From positions 38,384 to 102,383 of the forward strand of contig JANNOQ010000096.1 of the NCBI GenBank assembly GCA_031399085.1: a DNA stretch of 64,000 bases, written 5' to 3'. Within the stretch, counting starts at the first letter, position 1. Every line of letters starts with the position of its first letter. Positions 60,885 through 64,000 of this stretch are shown piece by piece. The DNA comes from R-RK-3 sp031399085. GTDB lineage: Bacteria > Pseudomonadota > Alphaproteobacteria > Rhizobiales > Rhodomicrobiaceae. The translations under genes and the position numbers were made by a program. The notes under the pieces are model-generated. The model ran no database searches. It was not told the origin of the DNA and saw only the letters and a program-made list of their open reading frames with translations.

Positions 60885-61883
60885 ATGAATCTTGCCCAAC
60901 CCGAAGCCGATATCATCGAACGTCTTGAAGCCACCAGCGCCAAGATTGCGCGGGTGCGGGAGGCGGTGTCTTCCGTCATTTTCGGACAGGAGCAGGTGAT
61001 TGACCTGACGCTTGTCACCCTATTGGCGGGCGGTCACGCGCTTTTGATCGGCGTGCCGGGCCTGGCCAAAACCAGCCTCGTCGAAACGCTCGGCCGCGTG
61101 CTCGGTCTCGACAATAAGCGCATTCAGTTCACGCCGGACCTGATGCCCTCCGACATCGTCGGATCGGAGGTGCTGGAGGAGACCGCGAACGGCTCGCGCT
61201 CCTTCCGTTTCATCAAAGGGCCGGTGTTCACCCAATTGCTGATGGCGGATGAGATCAACCGCGCCAGCCCGAAGACGCAAAGCGCGCTCTTGCAAGCCAT
61301 GCAGGAGCATCACGTCACCGTCGCCGGCCATCGCTATGATGTGCCCTCGCCCTTCCATGTGCTCGCCACGCAAAACCCGCTGGAGCAGGAAGGCACCTAT
61401 CCGCTTCCCGAGGCGCAGCTTGACCGGTTTCTCGTTCAGATCGACGTCAGCTACCCGGATATGGTGGCCGAGCGCCGGATGCTGTTCGCCACGACCGGCA
61501 CCGAGGATCGCCGTCCGCAGTCCATTCTGTCGGCGCAGGAATTGCTCGCCGCGCAGCGCTTGGTGCGGCAGATCCCCGTGGGCGATCAGGTGGTGGATGC
61601 GATCTTGAAGCTTGTCCGCTCCGCTAGGCCTGGAACTTCGGATACGGCCGAGAGCGTCAACGACTATGTCGCCTGGGGACCTGGCCCGCGCGCCAGCCAG
61701 GCGCTGATGCTGGCCGTCCGGGCGCGGGCGCTGATCGACGGGCGGCTCGCCCCCTCCATCGACGATGTGATCGCGCTGGCCGAGCCGATCCTGAAGCACC
61801 GCATGGCGCTGTCATTCTCGGCCCGCGCCGACGATGTCTCGATCACCGATATTGTTGCGCGCTTGACCAAGCCGCTCGGCTAA
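60885..61883 (+). CDS. MoxR-type AAA+ ATPase
   Basis: This is a 332-residue chaperone-like ATPase. Walker A variant G-V-P-G-L-A-K-T, Walker B L-L-M-A-D-E-I-N-R, sensor segment ATQNPLEQEGTYPLPEAQLDRF. MoxR proteins are usually co-encoded with DUF58 and VWA proteins, helping assemble metal-containing or cell-envelope proteins. Here the next genes are DUF58 and BatA/DUF4159, confirming the unit. ATG 60885 is chosen; no strong Shine-Dalgarno is seen. Confidence 0.92.
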   Translation: MNLAQPEADIIERLEATSAKIARVREAVSSVIFGQEQVIDLTLVTLLAGGHALLIGVPGLAKTSLVETLGRVLGLDNKRIQFTPDLMPSDIVGSEVLEETANGSRSFRFIKGPVFTQLLMADEINRASPKTQSALLQAMQEHHVTVAGHRYDVPSPFHVLATQNPLEQEGTYPLPEAQLDRFLVQIDVSYPDMVAERRMLFATTGTEDRRPQSILSAQELLAAQRLVRQIPVGDQVVDAILKLVRSARPGTSDTAESVNDYVAWGPGPRASQALMLAVRARALIDGRLAPSIDDVIALAEPILKHRMALSFSARADDVSITDIVARLTKPLG

Positions 61884-61897
61884 CCGACACTTAAGGG

Positions 61898-62875
61898 ATG
61901 CAAGGATTGAAAGGGCAGCGCGAAGGCAGGTCTCCGCACGATCTGGAATTGTCCGCCCACGGGCTGGCAAAGCGTTTGCCTTCCCTACTCGTCGAAGCGA
62001 GCCGCGTCGCCCAGACGGTCGCATACGGCATTCATGGGCGCCGGCGCGCTGGGCCGGGAGAAACCTTCTGGCAGTTCCGCCATTACGCCAGCGGCGATGC
62101 GGCGCCCACAATCGACTGGCGGCGTTCGGCAAGCTCGGATCATCTCTATATTCGCGAGCGCGAATGGGAAGCCGCGCACACGCTGCGCCTTTGGCCCGAC
62201 ATGTCGCCCTCGATGGTGTTCCGGTCGCATCTTGCGCCTGAACCGAAGCGTGACCGCGCGCTGATCCTTGCCTTCGCCGTCGGCGAATTGGCGCTGGCGG
62301 GCGGGGAGCGCGTCGGCTTGCTGGGGGGCAGTCCGCCCGCGTCGGGCCGCAAGGTCGTACAAAAGATGGCGCTTTCGATTGCGCAGCAGGAAAAGGACGG
62401 CGTCGCCTTCGCCAGTCTGCCGCCGCGCCGATCGCTCAACCGCTTTTCCGAATGCCTGCTGTTCAGCGATTTTCTCGACCCGCCCGAAGATCTTGCCGCC
62501 GCATGCGAGCACATCGCCGGCCAGGGCGTTCGCGGACATCTCATTCACATACTGGATCCAGCGGAGGAAACGCTTCCCTATCATGGCCGCGTGGAATTTT
62601 CCGGCATTGAGAGCGGCGAGCGCGTACTCGCCGGCCGTGCCGAGGATTTGCGCCGGGCCTATGGGGAGCGCCTGGAGCGCCACAAGGAAGCGATCACCAC
62701 TTTGGCGCGCCGCCTTGAATGGTCCTATCTCATACATCACACCGACCGGCCCGCGGGTGAGGCGCTTCTCGCCCTGCATACGCATCTATCCGGCCTCTCC
62801 GCCAGCTATCGTGCCAAACGCCCGGCCGATCCTCGGCTTTCCCGCAATGAGCGAGCCGTGGAAGGGACCTCATGA
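61898..62875 (+). CDS. DUF58 domain protein
   Basis: This is a 325-residue protein. The DUF58 signature is seen in GETFWQFRHYASGDAAPTIDWRRSASSDHLYIREREWE, followed by a VWA-like domain. It is the middle gene in the MoxR-DUF58-BatA run. ATG 61898 directly abuts AAGGG; a TTG at 61907 would have better spacing, so the start is uncertain. It overlaps the next gene by four bases (ATGA). Role in envelope or stress is unproven. Confidence 0.87.
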   Translation: MQGLKGQREGRSPHDLELSAHGLAKRLPSLLVEASRVAQTVAYGIHGRRRAGPGETFWQFRHYASGDAAPTIDWRRSASSDHLYIREREWEAAHTLRLWPDMSPSMVFRSHLAPEPKRDRALILAFAVGELALAGGERVGLLGGSPPASGRKVVQKMALSIAQQEKDGVAFASLPPRRSLNRFSECLLFSDFLDPPEDLAAACEHIAGQGVRGHLIHILDPAEETLPYHGRVEFSGIESGERVLAGRAEDLRRAYGERLERHKEAITTLARRLEWSYLIHHTDRPAGEALLALHTHLSGLSASYRAKRPADPRLSRNERAVEGTS

Positions 62876-64000
62876 TGTTCAGCATGATCGGATTTCTGCA
62901 GCCGTGGATCCTCACCGCGCTGATCGCATTGCCTGTGATCTGGTGGCTGCTGCGCTTTACCCCGCCGCGCCCGATGGAAGTGGCTTTTCCGCCGATCCGG
63001 CTGCTCTTGGGCCTGCGCTCGGAGGAGGAGACGCCGCAGCGTAGCCCGTGGTGGCTGACGGCGCTCAGAATATTGATCGCAGCGCTGATCATCACCGCGC
63101 TTGCTGGGCCGGTGTTCAATCCGGAAAAGGAAACCCTTGCCGCCGGCCGCAATCTGCTGCTGGTCATCGATAATAGCTGGGCGGCCGCCAGCCGCTGGCC
63201 CCAGCGCCAGGAGATGCTGACCTCGCTGTTGCAGCGCGCCGAACGCAATGGACAGACCGTGAGCCTCGTCGGAACGGCGACGCCGGCTGCCGCGCTCGCC
63301 GCTGAACCGCTTTCGCCCGCCAAGGCGCGGGAGAAGGCGAGCAGCCTCGAACCCATGCCGCATGCATCCAATCGCGCCGAGGTTGCCGTGGCGTTGGACA
63401 AGGCATTCGCGGCGGCGCCCGGCTTCAATGTCGTCTGGCTCAGCGACGGCATCGATGAGGGCGGGGCCGAGGCGTTGGCGACGGTGCTGAAGCGCATTTC
63501 CGCGGGTGGTGAATTTTCCATCGTCGCCGACGACCGCGGCAGCGAGACGCTGGGGCTGATCGGGCAATCGAATGTCGAGAAAGGGCTGGTTGCGCGCATC
63601 CTGTCGCCGGGTGGCCCGGCCCGCATGGGCAGCGTCTCGGCGCTGAGCGGGCGCGGGGCACGGCTGGCGGAAGTCAATTTCGAGCTGACGGAGGGACAAA
63701 ATTCCGCCGAGGCGGTCATCGATCTGCCGCTGGAGCTGCGCAATCAGATCGCCCGGCTCGAGATCGTCGGGGAGCGTTCGGCTGGCGCCGTGCATCTGCT
63801 CGATGCCAGCAAGCGCTGGAACCGGATCGGGCTCGCATCGGGCTCGCCGCGTGGCGAAGCGCAGCAATTGCTCTCGCCGCTCCACTATATCGAGCGTGCG
63901 CTGATCCCCTATGCCGACCTCGTGCGCGACAATGACTCCAACAGTGCGGAAGCCATCGCCAACCTGCTCGGGCAGGGCGTGTCGGTGCTGGTGCTCGCCG
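62872..64000 (+). CDS. BatA/DUF4159-type membrane protein, partial (3' end outside)
   Basis: The gene runs off the window after about 376 codons. The N-terminal BatA-type segment (FLQPWILTALIALPVIWWLLRFTPPRP) is followed by a second membrane helix (ALRILIAALIITALAGPVF) and a VWA-like domain with a degraded MIDAS site (D-N-S-W-A instead of DxSxS). In relatives a DUF4159 domain follows at the C-terminus, beyond the window. It starts inside the DUF58 stop (ATGA). It probably forms a membrane complex with MoxR and DUF58 proteins. Confidence 0.85.
   Translation, partial: MMFSMIGFLQPWILTALIALPVIWWLLRFTPPRPMEVAFPPIRLLLGLRSEEETPQRSPWWLTALRILIAALIITALAGPVFNPEKETLAAGRNLLLVIDNSWAAASRWPQRQEMLTSLLQRAERNGQTVSLVGTATPAAALAAEPLSPAKAREKASSLEPMPHASNRAEVAVALDKAFAAAPGFNVVWLSDGIDEGGAEALATVLKRISAGGEFSIVADDRGSETLGLIGQSNVEKGLVARILSPGGPARMGSVSALSGRGARLAEVNFELTEGQNSAEAVIDLPLELRNQIARLEIVGERSAGAVHLLDASKRWNRIGLASGSPRGEAQQLLSPLHYIERALIPYADLVRDNDSNSAEAIANLLGQGVSVLVLA

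Noticed and set aside
62806..63885. 359-residue minus-strand frame over BatA
   Set aside because: Shadow of the MoxR-DUF58-BatA reading frames, which have overlapping ATGA starts and clear motifs.
1..64000. CRISPR array, tRNA or insertion sequence
   Set aside because: No regularly spaced direct repeats, no cloverleaf-like sequence and no transposase frame were seen on reading.

Overview
The window is a GC-rich chromosomal segment of an alphaproteobacterium, most likely of the order Hyphomicrobiales (Rhizobiales). The evidence is the divK / rpmG / rnr-topA / dprA-plsY / pyrC-pyrB neighbourhood, the lgt-midA-pgeF and ubiK-YbjN-proC blocks, the DUF3572 gene divergent from divK, DUF6111, and two palindromic intergenic repeats of the kind scattered through genomes of this order. 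Family and genus cannot be fixed from sequence alone; a Beijerinckiaceae/Methylocystaceae-type organism is a guess. No tRNA, rRNA, CRISPR array, insertion sequence or prophage was found.

Layout. (1) 1-4.05 kb: end of a pentapeptide-repeat gene, two secreted proteins sharing a repeated beta-rich domain (one with a VWA domain), and a nitroreductase. (2) 4.1-10.4 kb, minus strand: a periplasmic/outer-membrane cluster of two imelysins, an outer-membrane porin, a di-haem c-type oxidoreductase and a Tat-exported DUF1513 protein, with a Zur-box-like palindrome in front of the porin. (3) 10.5-14.8 kb, minus: tctCBA tripartite carboxylate transporter behind a tartrate/D-malate dehydrogenase gene, which reads as a tartrate-type catabolic unit. 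(4) 14.8-19.6 kb: an AT-rich leader and a stand-alone ComEC-like metallo-beta-lactamase hydrolase, then a large MscS channel. (5) 20-29.2 kb: a complete RND efflux operon (NodT outer-membrane factor, adaptor, two MdtB/MdtC-type pumps). (6) 29.3-31.7 kb: small proteins, DUF1499, DUF3572 and the cell-cycle regulator divK. (7) 32-43 kb: housekeeping genes rpmG, NUDIX, rnr, topA, dprA, plsY, pyrC-like and pyrB. (8) 43-48.4 kb: aidB, a CinA-type protein, an Atm1-type ABC exporter and psd. (9) 48.6-54.5 kb: ychF, pth, rplY, prs, a lipoprotein gene and pgeF. (10) 54.5-64 kb: midA, lgt, ubiK, YbjN, proC, CCA-adding enzyme, DUF6111, CoA-type NUDIX, then MoxR-DUF58-BatA/DUF4159, which runs off the end.

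Nothing here is a clear new defence or mobile system. The observations most worth a second look are the Zur-like operator on the porin/imelysin/di-haem cluster, the soluble ComEC-like hydrolase with its AT-rich leader, the VWA/repeat-domain paralogue pair, a promoter that would leave the pyrB mRNA almost leaderless, a dihydroorotase homologue lacking its metal-binding histidines, a perfect CtrA-type half-site pair in front of the efflux operon, and two places (after divK and after psd) where the usual partner genes pleD and pssA are missing.
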